The notes under the pieces were generated by a model, which was not told the origin of the DNA, did no database searches, and saw only the letters and a list, made by a program, of their open reading frames with translations. Source: Balnearium lithotrophicum (GTDB lineage: Bacteria > Aquificota > Aquificia > Desulfurobacteriales > Desulfurobacteriaceae). Taken from it: a stretch of 43,879 nt of DNA. Numbering within the stretch: the stretch's first letter is position 1; each line of letters opens with the position of its first letter. Shown here in pieces: positions 33,369-41,114 of the stretch. The stretch lies in contig NZ_FXTM01000019.1 in NCBI RefSeq assembly GCF_900182585.1, positions 1 through 43,879 of the forward strand. Reading direction: 5' to 3'. The position numbers and the translations under genes were made by a program.

Positions 33369-33407
33369 TTTTACTCTCCTCTATTCTTTAAAAACCATTA
33401 TACTAAA

Positions 33408-33423
33408 GGGGGCAGGAGCCCCC
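33408..33423 (-). terminator. Hairpin after flagellin gene
   Basis: On the minus strand GGGGGC-TCCT-GCCCCC lies five bases past the flagellin stop and is followed by TTTAGTATAATGG. It has the form of an intrinsic terminator with a weak T-run, so it probably stops most transcripts after flagellin and lets a fraction continue into flaG-fliD-fliS. The TATAAT that follows might be a secondary promoter for flaG. Confidence 0.6.
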
Positions 33424-33428
33424 AAATA

Positions 33429-34952
33429 TTATCTGAGAAGTTGAAGAACGAGCTGTGGAAGCTGATTTGCCTGAGCAAGCATAGCCATACCAGACTGCAT
33501 GAGGGTTTGCTGTCTTGTAAACTCAGCCATCTCCTTAGCAAAGTCAACGTTCCTAATCCTTGACTCAGCCTCTCTTGTCTGAGTAGCTGCAAAGTTGTTG
33601 TTGTCAACAATAGCCTGGAGATTTATTTGAATAGAACCTAAACTTGAACGCATAGAATCAACTTTTTTAATGGTTGTGTCTATAACTTTCATAGCAAGCT
33701 CTGCATTAGCATTGTTTGTCACATCAAGAGAATTTAGGTTGTTGAGCAACGCTGTTCCTGTTGCAGAGGTAAGTCCTAAAGCACTACTGACACCAGTAAA
33801 ATCGTATGCATAGGATTCTGGAGCTAAAACCGTTAAATCACCTACCTTTATTGCAGTGCCTTTTGTATTACTATCATCAACAGTGATTGATGAACCACCC
33901 TGTATAAATTGACCCAGGTTAAATGAAGTATTTCCAGCAGTACCTCCTGCTGTGACTGAGGCTTCGATAGCTACAGTTTCCCCATTAGTTTCTAAAACGA
34001 GCTTATTATTTTCTGCTTTTGCTGTTAAATCCAAACCTTTAGCGGCTGCTTCAGAATTAATCTTCTGGATTAAATCATCAAGAGTTATGGTACTTCCTCC
34101 AGTATATGTAATGCTAAAGTCAGGACTTTCTTCGGGACCAACGTAGAAATTGAAAGTAACAGAATCATCGGAGCCTACTGCTATGTTCTGCCACGTATTA
34201 TCCGCTACACTTTTGTTTTTAGCTGTAGCCTGAAATCCCAATTCCTTGAGAGTTTCATTATTATTCACGAAATCGGCTATTCTTTTAGCGTCAGTAATTT
34301 CATTGTTTGTAGGAGTAAGAGTAACTCCTCCTATATTGATTGTTTCTGTTGTCTTAAATTCGTAATCAGGATTATTAGTTAGTGTATTAGCTAACGTATC
34401 TTGGTAAGCAACGCTTTGTCCTGTCCCATTTACAACATAGGCTCCTAAATCCTTTGCCCTTGCACTGTCAATGGAAATTGAAAGTGTCTGGTCTGCCCTT
34501 GGTCCAAAATGAATAACCTTATTTTGAAAAGTACCATCTAAAAGCTTTAATCCGTTAAATTCAGAAGTAGAAGCTATTTTATCAATAGCATCTACAAGTT
34601 TCTGAATGTCTTTCTGTAAAGCTTGCCTTGCATTGGCATCATTGGTGTCAGCAGCTGCCTGTTGGGCTTTTGTGTACATGGTAACAAGCTTATCGTAGAT
34701 TTGTGAAAGGGAGCTCTCTGCAATTTGAGCTGCAGAAATTCCATCCTGAGCGTTCCTTGAACCTTGGTCAAGGGCATTTGCAACAAGTTTTAACTGGTCA
34801 GCAATAAAGAGACCTGCAGCATCATCCTTAGCCGAGTTAATTCTGTATCCTGTTGAAAGTCTTTCAAGGGCAGTATTGAGATTCCTTTCCGTTTTAAGCA
34901 AATTCACGTGAGTGAAATCAGCCTGATAGTTGTAGTTAATTCTCAGTGCCAT
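33429..34952 (-). CDS. fliC: Flagellin
   Basis: The filament subunit, 507 aa, exported by the flagellar type III system. The conserved D0/D1 N-terminus (residues about 1-150: LKTERNLNTALERLSTGYRI, then AKDDAAGLFIADQL) and the C-terminus (RIRNVDFAKEMAEFTRQQTL, then ANQLPQLVLQLLR) are complete. The middle region (about 170-400), rich in T, N and G, is the variable surface domain. RBS AGGAGGTAG is six bases upstream of ATG. A sigma-28 promoter stands at 34989-35015. It heads the filament cluster. Confidence 0.97.
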   Translation of the reverse strand: MALRINYNYQADFTHVNLLKTERNLNTALERLSTGYRINSAKDDAAGLFIADQLKLVANALDQGSRNAQDGISAAQIAESSLSQIYDKLVTMYTKAQQAAADTNDANARQALQKDIQKLVDAIDKIASTSEFNGLKLLDGTFQNKVIHFGPRADQTLSISIDSARAKDLGAYVVNGTGQSVAYQDTLANTLTNNPDYEFKTTETINIGGVTLTPTNNEITDAKRIADFVNNNETLKELGFQATAKNKSVADNTWQNIAVGSDDSVTFNFYVGPEESPDFSITYTGGSTITLDDLIQKINSEAAAKGLDLTAKAENNKLVLETNGETVAIEASVTAGGTAGNTSFNLGQFIQGGSSITVDDSNTKGTAIKVGDLTVLAPESYAYDFTGVSSALGLTSATGTALLNNLNSLDVTNNANAELAMKVIDTTIKKVDSMRSSLGSIQINLQAIVDNNNFAATQTREAESRIRNVDFAKEMAEFTRQQTLMQSGMAMLAQANQLPQLVLQLLR

Positions 34953-34988
34953 AGCTACCTCCTAATTTGTTTTGTTCTCTACTCTTTA

Positions 34989-35015
34989 TTATCGGTACGA
35001 CCGATTTTCATTTTA
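34989..35015 (-). promoter_or_regulatory. Sigma-28 (FliA) promoter of flagellin, with overlapping palindrome
   Basis: On the minus strand TAAAATGA (35008-35015), an 11-base spacer, then ACCGATAA (34989-34996). This matches the flagellar sigma-28 consensus (TAAAGTTT-N11-GCCGATAA), and it lies about 45 bases ahead of the ATG. The -10 is also half of a perfect inverted repeat, ATCGGT-CGT-ACCGAT (34991-35005 as a unit), a possible operator or a chance symmetry. Confidence 0.8.
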
Positions 35016-35038
35016 GTGTTAAACTTTAGTTCTAATAG

Positions 35039-35078
35039 TTGAAAATTTTTTGCAAAAACTTATAATTGTTAATTAACA
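35039..35078 (+). promoter_or_regulatory. Sigma-70 promoter and palindrome of the cytochrome c peroxidase gene
   Basis: TTGAAA (35039-35044), a 16-base spacer, then TATAAT (35061-35066): a strong consensus-like promoter. Directly after it is a perfect 12-bp palindrome, TGTTAATTAACA (35067-35078), which would cover the transcription start. This is a typical repressor position. The gene's RBS AAGGAGGG follows. Confidence 0.6.
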
Positions 35079-35097
35079 GGTAAATAAGGAGGGAGAT

Positions 35098-36312
35098 ATG
35101 AAGAAATTACTGACTGTTTTAACGCTAACTTTAACAGGAGTTCTTTCTGCAAATGCCGGTACCTGGGAATTGTCGTGTTCGGGATGTCACAACGGAAGTT
35201 TAGCCCCAACAAAAACTACCCTTTTAAAGAAGTACCACTCCAAAAGGGAGTTCTTAGCTGCAGTTAGAAAAGCTACAGAAGTTGGGAAAATGCCTTCATC
35301 ACTACCCTTTGAAAGTGCAGCTGACGAACTCTACGGCGGAAAAACTGCTGAAACTAACACTACTTCTAAAGCTACAACTTCATCGGACGAGTACTCCAAG
35401 TACAAGAGGTTCTTCAAGCCACTTCCAGCACTTCCAAAGATACCGGCAGACAATCCTTTAACCCCCGAAAAGGTTAAACTTGGAAAGATGCTCTACTACG
35501 ACCCCAGGCTCTCAAGGAGTAAGTTAATTTCGTGTAACACCTGCCACAACTTGTCCTTAGGTGGAGATGATAATCAAAAATCTTCAATTGGTCATAGGTG
35601 GAGAACAGGAGGAAGGAATGCTCCAACAACTCTAAACTCCGGATTTTTGAGGGTTCAGTTCTGGGACGGTAGAGCTCCAACCTTAGAGGAGCAAGCAAAA
35701 GGTCCACTTCAAGCTCACGTTGAGATGAATTCAACTCCAAAAATCGTTGTAAGAAGGCTTAAGGAAATTCCAGAGTACGTGGAGCTCTTCAAAAAGGCAT
35801 TCCCTGGAGAGAAAGACCCCGTTACGTTTGAAAACGTAGTAAAGGCCATTGCTGCTTTTGAAAGAACCCTTAATACTCCAAACTCCCCATTCCAGAGGTA
35901 CCTATTGGGAGACGACAGTGCTCTTACAAAGGAACAGAAGGAGGGAATGAAGCTCTTTGTTAAGTACGGATGTATAGCCTGTCACAACGGTCCCGTCCTC
36001 TCAGACGGTCAGTTCCACAAGTTTAAGTGGAACAAGGACCTTGGCCGCTATAGGGTAACAAAGAATCCAAAGGACAAGTACATGTTTAGAACGCCTCAGC
36101 TTCTCAACGTTGCAGTAACCGCTCCTTACTTCCACGACGGTTCAGTTAACTCTTTAGAGGAAGCTGTAAAAATCATGGCAAGGAAGGAACTTGGAAAGGA
36201 AATATCAAACGAGGATGCTAAGAAAATTGCGGACTTTCTACGCTCTTTAACGGGAGAAGTTCCTCTTGAGGCAAGAGTTCTTCCTCAACTTCCAGGAAAC
36301 AATCCTGAGTAA
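35098..36312 (+). CDS. Triheme cytochrome c peroxidase, CcpA/MauG family (YhjA-like)
   Basis: A periplasmic peroxidase that reduces H2O2 with electrons from c-type cytochromes. A signal peptide (1-20, cleaved after ANA) precedes three heme motifs: C27-xx-C30-H31 (CSGCH), C146-C149-H150 (CNTCH) and C292-C295-H296 (CIACH). The usual family has two; the extra N-terminal heme resembles the layout of Escherichia coli YhjA. Conserved family blocks FWDGRAPTLEEQAKGP and FRTPQLLNVAVTAPYFHDGS are present. A low-complexity T/S linker (about 84-97) joins the two parts. It is divergent from flagellin. Its short downstream hairpin probably ends transcription. Confidence 0.94.
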   Translation: MKKLLTVLTLTLTGVLSANAGTWELSCSGCHNGSLAPTKTTLLKKYHSKREFLAAVRKATEVGKMPSSLPFESAADELYGGKTAETNTTSKATTSSDEYSKYKRFFKPLPALPKIPADNPLTPEKVKLGKMLYYDPRLSRSKLISCNTCHNLSLGGDDNQKSSIGHRWRTGGRNAPTTLNSGFLRVQFWDGRAPTLEEQAKGPLQAHVEMNSTPKIVVRRLKEIPEYVELFKKAFPGEKDPVTFENVVKAIAAFERTLNTPNSPFQRYLLGDDSALTKEQKEGMKLFVKYGCIACHNGPVLSDGQFHKFKWNKDLGRYRVTKNPKDKYMFRTPQLLNVAVTAPYFHDGSVNSLEEAVKIMARKELGKEISNEDAKKIADFLRSLTGEVPLEARVLPQLPGNNPE

Positions 36313-36316
36313 TTTT

Positions 36317-36339
36317 GGTGCCCGCTTCCTGCGGGTGCC
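36317..36339 (+). terminator. Hairpin after the peroxidase gene
   Basis: GGTGCCCGC-TTCCT-GCGGGTGCC folds as a nine-base-pair stem (two G-T pairs) with a five-base loop, four bases past the peroxidase stop codon. No T-run follows; instead TGTATAATTTC, which may begin the next promoter. Terminator function is likely but not certain. Confidence 0.5.
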
Positions 36340-36353
36340 TGTATAATTTCACT

Positions 36354-36902
36354 ATGAAGTACTTTATTTCCGATACCCACTTTTTTCATAAAAACATCTT
36401 AAAACTCTGTCCTCTTAAGAGATTTCCTGAATTTGAAAAAGAAATCCTTGAAAATCTAAAGAAAACTTTAAAACCACAGGATACACTCTACCATTTGGGA
36501 GATTTCTCATGGGTAGATTCTGAGGAACTCCTTAGAGATTGGACAGAGATTCCAGGAAGGAAGGTTCTAATAAAGGGAAACCACGACTGGAAGTTTAAAA
36601 ACTTACCTCTTTACTTTGATGAGATTGTTGAATTTTCAGAAATAATTGAAATTAGGGGAAAGAAAGTCCTCCTATGCCACTTTCCTTCTAAGGATTTGAG
36701 AACCTACAGATTTTTAGAGCTCCAGAAGAAAGTTACAGAGATTTACCACTCCAAAAACTGTTCCTTACTAATCCACGGGCATGTCCACTGGAATCCATTC
36801 TGCGTTTTCTGCGGCTGCCACTTAAATCGTGTAAAATGCATCAACGTAAATGTTGAGTTTACAGGCTTCAGAGCTCTGTCTGAGGAGGAAATGCCGCTGT
36901 GA
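36354..36902 (+). CDS. Metallophosphoesterase (calcineurin-like, small YfcE-like form)
   Basis: A 182-aa protein with all five phosphoesterase motifs: MKYFISDTHFFHK (DxH), LYHLGDFSW (GDxxW), LIKGNHDW (GNHD), LLCHFP and IHGHVHWN (GHxH). Some members act on phosphodiesters or nucleotide-like substrates; the actual one is not known. I start at ATG 36354 because the DxH motif then sits six residues in; an upstream in-frame frame lacks family support. There is no Shine-Dalgarno, but TATAAT lies at 36342-36347, so the mRNA may be leaderless or nearly so. A cysteine-rich stretch (FCVFCGCH) follows the last motif. It overlaps kdsC by four bases. Confidence 0.87.
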   Translation: MKYFISDTHFFHKNILKLCPLKRFPEFEKEILENLKKTLKPQDTLYHLGDFSWVDSEELLRDWTEIPGRKVLIKGNHDWKFKNLPLYFDEIVEFSEIIEIRGKKVLLCHFPSKDLRTYRFLELQKKVTEIYHSKNCSLLIHGHVHWNPFCVFCGCHLNRVKCINVNVEFTGFRALSEEEMPL

Positions 36903-37366
36903 TTAAGGTCATCTTTTTAGACGTTGATGGAGTTTTGACTGACGGTAGTATAACTTACGATAGTTTCGGAAGGGAAGTTAAATCGTTTAACGTAAAGGAC
37001 GGCTACGGCATTGTTAGAGCTCTAAACTCAGGAATTGACGTTGTAGTTATTTCAGGTAGGTTCTCAAGCCAAGTGGAGAAAAGATGTAGGGAGTTAGGGA
37101 TAGAAAAACTCTTTCAGGGCGTTTCCGATAAATTGGCATTAGCAGAGGATATTTTAAGTAGAAAAGGGCTTACTTTTGAAAGTGCTGCTGCGATGGGGGA
37201 CGATATTCCCGATTTACCCCTTTTAGAGAGGGTAAGGCTGAGCGGAGCTCCACGGGATGCGGTTCCGGAGGTTAAGGTAAAGGTAGATTTCGTCTCAAGA
37301 AACTATGGAGGTAGAGGAGCAGTTAGGGAATTTATTGACTGGGTGATGAAGAAAAATGAGGAATAA
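36899..37366 (+). CDS. kdsC: KDO-8-phosphate phosphatase
   Basis: A HAD-superfamily phosphatase of 155 aa that makes free KDO for the LPS inner core. Motif I is FLDVDGVLTDG with catalytic Asp pair, motif II VVISGR, motif III lysine in SDKLALAEDI and motif IV MGDDIPDLPLL. The C-terminal SRNYGGRGAVREFIDWV is typical. GTG start overlaps the previous stop (GTGA). The gene leads directly into lptC, a common order in LPS-producing bacteria. Confidence 0.95.
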   Translation: MIKVIFLDVDGVLTDGSITYDSFGREVKSFNVKDGYGIVRALNSGIDVVVISGRFSSQVEKRCRELGIEKLFQGVSDKLALAEDILSRKGLTFESAAAMGDDIPDLPLLERVRLSGAPRDAVPEVKVKVDFVSRNYGGRGAVREFIDWVMKKNEE

Positions 37367-37886
37367 GTTCTTTCAAATTGCTGTTCTCTTAATTTTTCTA
37401 TCCGTGTTACCCCTTGTCGTATTTCTCAGTCGCAGGGAAGCTCCCCCTGAAAAGGTTAAGATTCCAAAACATAGAAAGCAGACGATAGAGGAGTTCGTTC
37501 TAAAGTCTTCCGGAAAAAACAGGTGGATTTTAAGAGCTCCAACGGCTACTTTTTTAAACAAAAATACCATCAAACTGATAAAGCCAAAGTTAAAGGTTTT
37601 TCTAACGGAAAAGGTTGAGATAGAGGCTGACAGTGCTGAATTTTTAAGGGATAAGAATAGAGTGATTCTAAAGAATGTCCGTTTGAAGGGTAAAAACTTT
37701 AATGCTTTCTCTCCTTCTGGAACGTACTTTCTAAAAAGTGGAGTTTTCCTAAGTAAGTCAAAGTGCAACGCTAACTTTAACAAAGTCAATAACATTACAG
37801 GAAAGGGATGTAAAATAGAATTTAAGAGGGAGAAAATTACAATTTTCAGCAGTGTAAAAACAACAATTAAAGAGGTGAAGAAATGA
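37356..37886 (+). CDS. lptC: LPS transport protein LptC
   Basis: A 176-aa bitopic inner-membrane protein. A single N-terminal helix (residues about 5-25: FFQIAVLLIFLSVLPLVVFL) anchors it, followed by an LptC/OstA-type beta-jellyroll region facing the periplasm (WILRAPTATFLNKN onward, with short repeated strands). It bridges the LptBFG extractor to periplasmic LptA. The gene overlaps kdsC by 11 bases and lptA by four. Sequence similarity within the family is low, so position strengthens the call. Confidence 0.88.
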   Translation: MRNKFFQIAVLLIFLSVLPLVVFLSRREAPPEKVKIPKHRKQTIEEFVLKSSGKNRWILRAPTATFLNKNTIKLIKPKLKVFLTEKVEIEADSAEFLRDKNRVILKNVRLKGKNFNAFSPSGTYFLKSGVFLSKSKCNANFNKVNNITGKGCKIEFKREKITIFSSVKTTIKEVKK

Positions 37887-38368
37887 GGTACTTTTTAAGT
37901 CTAATTTTGGTTCTTATTCTACTCTCTCAGGGCTACTCTGCAGTAAATAACTCCCTTCCCATCGTCATTGAGTCGCAGAAACTTGTTTACGACAACAGGG
38001 AAAAGGTTGCTCACTACATTGGAAGCGTTATAGCTCAGCACGGAAGAACGGTAATTACCGGCGATGAACTCTTAGTCTACTTTGATAGGACGGGAAAACA
38101 CGTGAGAAAGATAAGAGTTAAAGGGAACGTTCACATAAAGGACCCGAGGGGAGAGGGTTGGTGTAAAGAGCTCATCTACTATCCCTTTGAGGAAAAGGTT
38201 GTTCTCATAGGTAACGCAAGGTTGAAACAGGGTAAAAACCTACTTGTTGGAGATAGGATTGTAGCTTATCGTGACGGAAGAGTTAGTGTTGAAGGGGTAA
38301 AGGAGAAGGTGAAATCTGTCATTTACCCGGAGGAAAACAAAGGTGGAAAGAGAGGTAAAAGACCTTAA
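37883..38368 (+). CDS. lptA: LPS transport periplasmic protein LptA (OstA-like)
   Basis: A 161-aa protein. A signal peptide (about 1-19, ending GYSA) leads to an OstA-type domain built of repeated strands: [22 protein letters not shown], then [12 protein letters not shown], then VRVKGNV-like segments ([18 protein letters not shown]). Each fits the beta-jellyroll of LptA, which shuttles LPS across the periplasm to LptD. It overlaps lptC by four bases and lptB by 26. lptD, lptF and lptG are elsewhere. Confidence 0.9.
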   Translation: MRYFLSLILVLILLSQGYSAVNNSLPIVIESQKLVYDNREKVAHYIGSVIAQHGRTVITGDELLVYFDRTGKHVRKIRVKGNVHIKDPRGEGWCKELIYYPFEEKVVLIGNARLKQGKNLLVGDRIVAYRDGRVSVEGVKEKVKSVIYPEENKGGKRGKRP

Positions 38369-39086
38369 TGTTTTGAGGGCGGAGAATATTTCAAAATCGT
38401 TTAGGAAGAAGAAGGTAGTTGATGGGGTTACGATAGAGGTAAGGGAGGGAGAAGTTGTAGGTCTTTTGGGGCCAAACGGAGCCGGAAAAACGACTACGTT
38501 CTACTGCATCGTTGGGCTGGTAAAACCCGACGGAGGAAAGGTTTTATTAGGTGAGGAGGATTTAACAAACGACCCTACCTACATTCGTGCAAGGAAGGGA
38601 ATATCGTACCTTCCCCAGGAGCCATCGGTTTTCAGGAAACTTACGGTTGAGGAGAACTTGAGGGCTATCCTTGAGATGCACAACTTTACAGAGGGGGAGA
38701 TAGAGGAAAGAATAAACTGGCTTTTAAGCAGATTTGGAATCGAACACTTGAGAAACCAGAAGGCATCCTCCCTCTCTGGCGGTGAGAGGAGAAGGGTTGA
38801 GATTGCGAGAGCTCTCACCATAAATCCAAAATTCCTCCTCTTAGATGAGCCTTTTGCGGGTATTGACCCTATAGCGATTTCAGACATTCAATCACTCATA
38901 AAGGAACTGAAGGAACTTGACATTGGAGTTTTAATCACCGACCACAACGTTAGGGAAACGTTAAAAATTACAGATAGGGCGTACATAATTGCCCATGGGA
39001 GAGTGATAGCTTCGGGATTTCCCGAAGAAGTTGCCAAGGAGGAAACTGTCAGGAAAGTTTATCTTGGTTCAGAGTTTGAGCTCTAA
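38343..39086 (+). CDS. lptB: LPS export ABC transporter ATPase LptB
   Basis: A 247-aa ATPase that powers LPS extraction with LptFG. Walker A is [10 protein letters not shown]-loop [11 protein letters not shown], signature [15 protein letters not shown], Walker [14 protein letters not shown], and the switch His lies in [10 protein letters not shown]. The [18 protein letters not shown] segment is particularly LptB-like. The start is GTG at 38343 with GGAGG nine bases upstream inside lptA, which it overlaps. Confidence 0.97.
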   Translation: MEREVKDLNVLRAENISKSFRKKKVVDGVTIEVREGEVVGLLGPNGAGKTTTFYCIVGLVKPDGGKVLLGEEDLTNDPTYIRARKGISYLPQEPSVFRKLTVEENLRAILEMHNFTEGEIEERINWLLSRFGIEHLRNQKASSLSGGERRRVEIARALTINPKFLLLDEPFAGIDPIAISDIQSLIKELKELDIGVLITDHNVRETLKITDRAYIIAHGRVIASGFPEEVAKEETVRKVYLGSEFEL

Positions 39087-39098
39087 ACTAATAGTATA

Positions 39099-41114
39099 AT
39101 GGATAAAAATATTGGGGATTTTCCATTGTTACTTACAGAACCCGAAGTTTACGAATTACTAAAGAAATACCGTATAGAAACTCCAAGGTATAGAGTTTTC
39201 ACGAGAGGAGAAACTCCCAACTGGAGTACGTTCCCTGCAGTTTTAAAAATCGTTTCAAGGGAGAAACTACACAAGAGCAACGTCGGTGGTGTCGTTTTCG
39301 TTTCTTCTAAGGATGAGTTAATAAAGAAGTTGAAAGAGTTTGAAGGTAGATTTCCCGATGTTGAAAAATTTATTGTTGAGGAAAAAATCTCCGGCATTGA
39401 GGCCTTTGTAGGAGTCAAAAGGGACGATTCTTTTCTCCACTCAATAGGAACAGGAACGGGGGGAATTTTTGTAGAGCTCTTTAAAGACGTTGTTTTTATT
39501 CCTTTAGAGTCCTCAAGGGAGGAAACTTTAAACTCCCTTAAGAAAACGAAGCTGTTTAGGCTTATAGAAGGATTTAGAAACTTTAGGGGTAATTTAGAGC
39601 TCTTTTTAGATTTCATAGAAAAATTAAAGACTCTCCTAAGGGAAAACTTAGAAATCTACGAACTCGACCTGAATCCAACCTTTATAACTGAGGAAAGGGT
39701 AGTTCCTGCAGATGGGAGGGCTTTTCTAAAGGAGCTGCCGAAGAGGGAAGAGTTTTCTCCCTTGGACGGTGAAATCTTTAGGCCTCAAACGGTTGCAGTT
39801 ATTGGAGCATCAAACAACCCGAAGAAAGTCGGTTATGCCTTAGTTAGAAATCTGGAGCACTTTAAGGGAAAGCTCTTTCCGGTTAACCCAAAGTATGAGG
39901 AAGTTTTAGGTTTCAAGTGCTACCCATCGGTTAAGGAGATTCCTGAAGAGGTAGATTGTTCATTAATTGCCGTTCCATCAAAACTCGTTCCTGAGGTCTT
40001 GAGAGAGTGTGGAGAGAAGGGAATTAAGCTTTCAGTCGTCATATCTGCAGGTTTTGGAGAAACGGGAGAGGAAGGAAAGAGGCTTGAGGAGAGGTTAAAA
40101 GAGATTTGTAAAAAGTACAAAATGAGGCTATTAGGTCCCAATACGTTGGGATTTATGGTTCCGAGCTTAAAACTTAACGCATCATTTTCATCGTCCATGC
40201 CTCCTGCAGGGAATGTTTCATTTCTGTCTCAGAGCGGAGCTCTCATAACTGCAGTTGTCGATAGAGCCATAGAGGAGAGGTTTGGATTCTCCGAAGTAGT
40301 TAGTCTAGGAAATCAGGCGGATATTGAGATAACCGAAACAATAGAACTTGCAGTGAGGAACAGGGATACAAAGGTAATTCTTTCCTACGTTGAGGGGGTA
40401 AGGTTTGGAAGGGAGCTTCTTTCCTTTGTCGGAGAGAAACCAACTGTTTTCATAAAGGCAGGAAGGGGAGAGAGTGGTAAGAGGGCAGCGGCCTCCCATA
40501 CAGGTTCTTTGGCAGGTGACTACAAGCTGTTCAGGGACCTAATCGAGACAAAGGGAGGAATAGTCGTTGACTCCTTGGAGGAGGCCTTTGACGTTTGCAA
40601 CTTTCTGAAGACCTACGGAAGGTTAAGAGGAAAGAGGATTTTAATAGTAACAAATGCAGGTGGTCCCGGAACTCTGGCCTCCGATTACTCTGAAGAGTTT
40701 GGACTTGAGCTTATATCGATTAGTCCTGTAAAGGAGGAGCTCTCAAAGTACCTTCCTCCAAACTGGAGCAGGATAAATCCTGTTGACCTGATAGGGGATG
40801 CAACTTCCGACAGGTACAGGAACGCATTTAAGGTTCTTGAAAAGTTGGACTGGGACGTCTGCCTTGTAATAGTTACTCCACAATCTATGACAGATTCACC
40901 GGAGATTGCCCAAGAAGTTATAAAATTGAGAAATAGGACAAAAAGAGCAGTTGTTGGTTGTTTCATGGGAGGTCACTCTGTTAGGACGGCCGTTGAAATT
41001 CTAAAGAGTGAAGGAATACCAGTATATCCAGACCCTTTTAGGGCTGTTAATTCAATAAGGAGGGGAGTATGGAGCGTTCAGTCATCATCGGAGGAGAGGC
41101 CGGAGAGGGAATAA
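39099..41114 (+). CDS. ADP-forming acyl-CoA synthetase, beta-alpha fusion
   Basis: A 671-aa enzyme linking acyl-CoA and carboxylate to ATP/ADP. The N-terminal ATP-grasp (beta) half (1-210) has KIVSREKLHKSNVGGV with H58 and the family SGIEAFVGVK. The C-terminal alpha half (about 225-671) has the CoA-binding VAVIGASNNPKKVGYALV, the ligase part LSQSGALITAVVD and the phospho-His H467 in AASHTGSLAGDY. Most fused forms are alpha-beta; the order here is reversed. The ATG has no Shine-Dalgarno (TATAAT overlaps it); a later TTG at about 39126, after GGGGA, is an alternative start. The 3' end overlaps the oxidoreductase gene by 46 bases. Acetyl versus succinyl specificity is unknown. Confidence 0.92.
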   Translation: MDKNIGDFPLLLTEPEVYELLKKYRIETPRYRVFTRGETPNWSTFPAVLKIVSREKLHKSNVGGVVFVSSKDELIKKLKEFEGRFPDVEKFIVEEKISGIEAFVGVKRDDSFLHSIGTGTGGIFVELFKDVVFIPLESSREETLNSLKKTKLFRLIEGFRNFRGNLELFLDFIEKLKTLLRENLEIYELDLNPTFITEERVVPADGRAFLKELPKREEFSPLDGEIFRPQTVAVIGASNNPKKVGYALVRNLEHFKGKLFPVNPKYEEVLGFKCYPSVKEIPEEVDCSLIAVPSKLVPEVLRECGEKGIKLSVVISAGFGETGEEGKRLEERLKEICKKYKMRLLGPNTLGFMVPSLKLNASFSSSMPPAGNVSFLSQSGALITAVVDRAIEERFGFSEVVSLGNQADIEITETIELAVRNRDTKVILSYVEGVRFGRELLSFVGEKPTVFIKAGRGESGKRAAASHTGSLAGDYKLFRDLIETKGGIVVDSLEEAFDVCNFLKTYGRLRGKRILIVTNAGGPGTLASDYSEEFGLELISISPVKEELSKYLPPNWSRINPVDLIGDATSDRYRNAFKVLEKLDWDVCLVIVTPQSMTDSPEIAQEVIKLRNRTKRAVVGCFMGGHSVRTAVEILKSEGIPVYPDPFRAVNSIRRGVWSVQSSSEERPERE

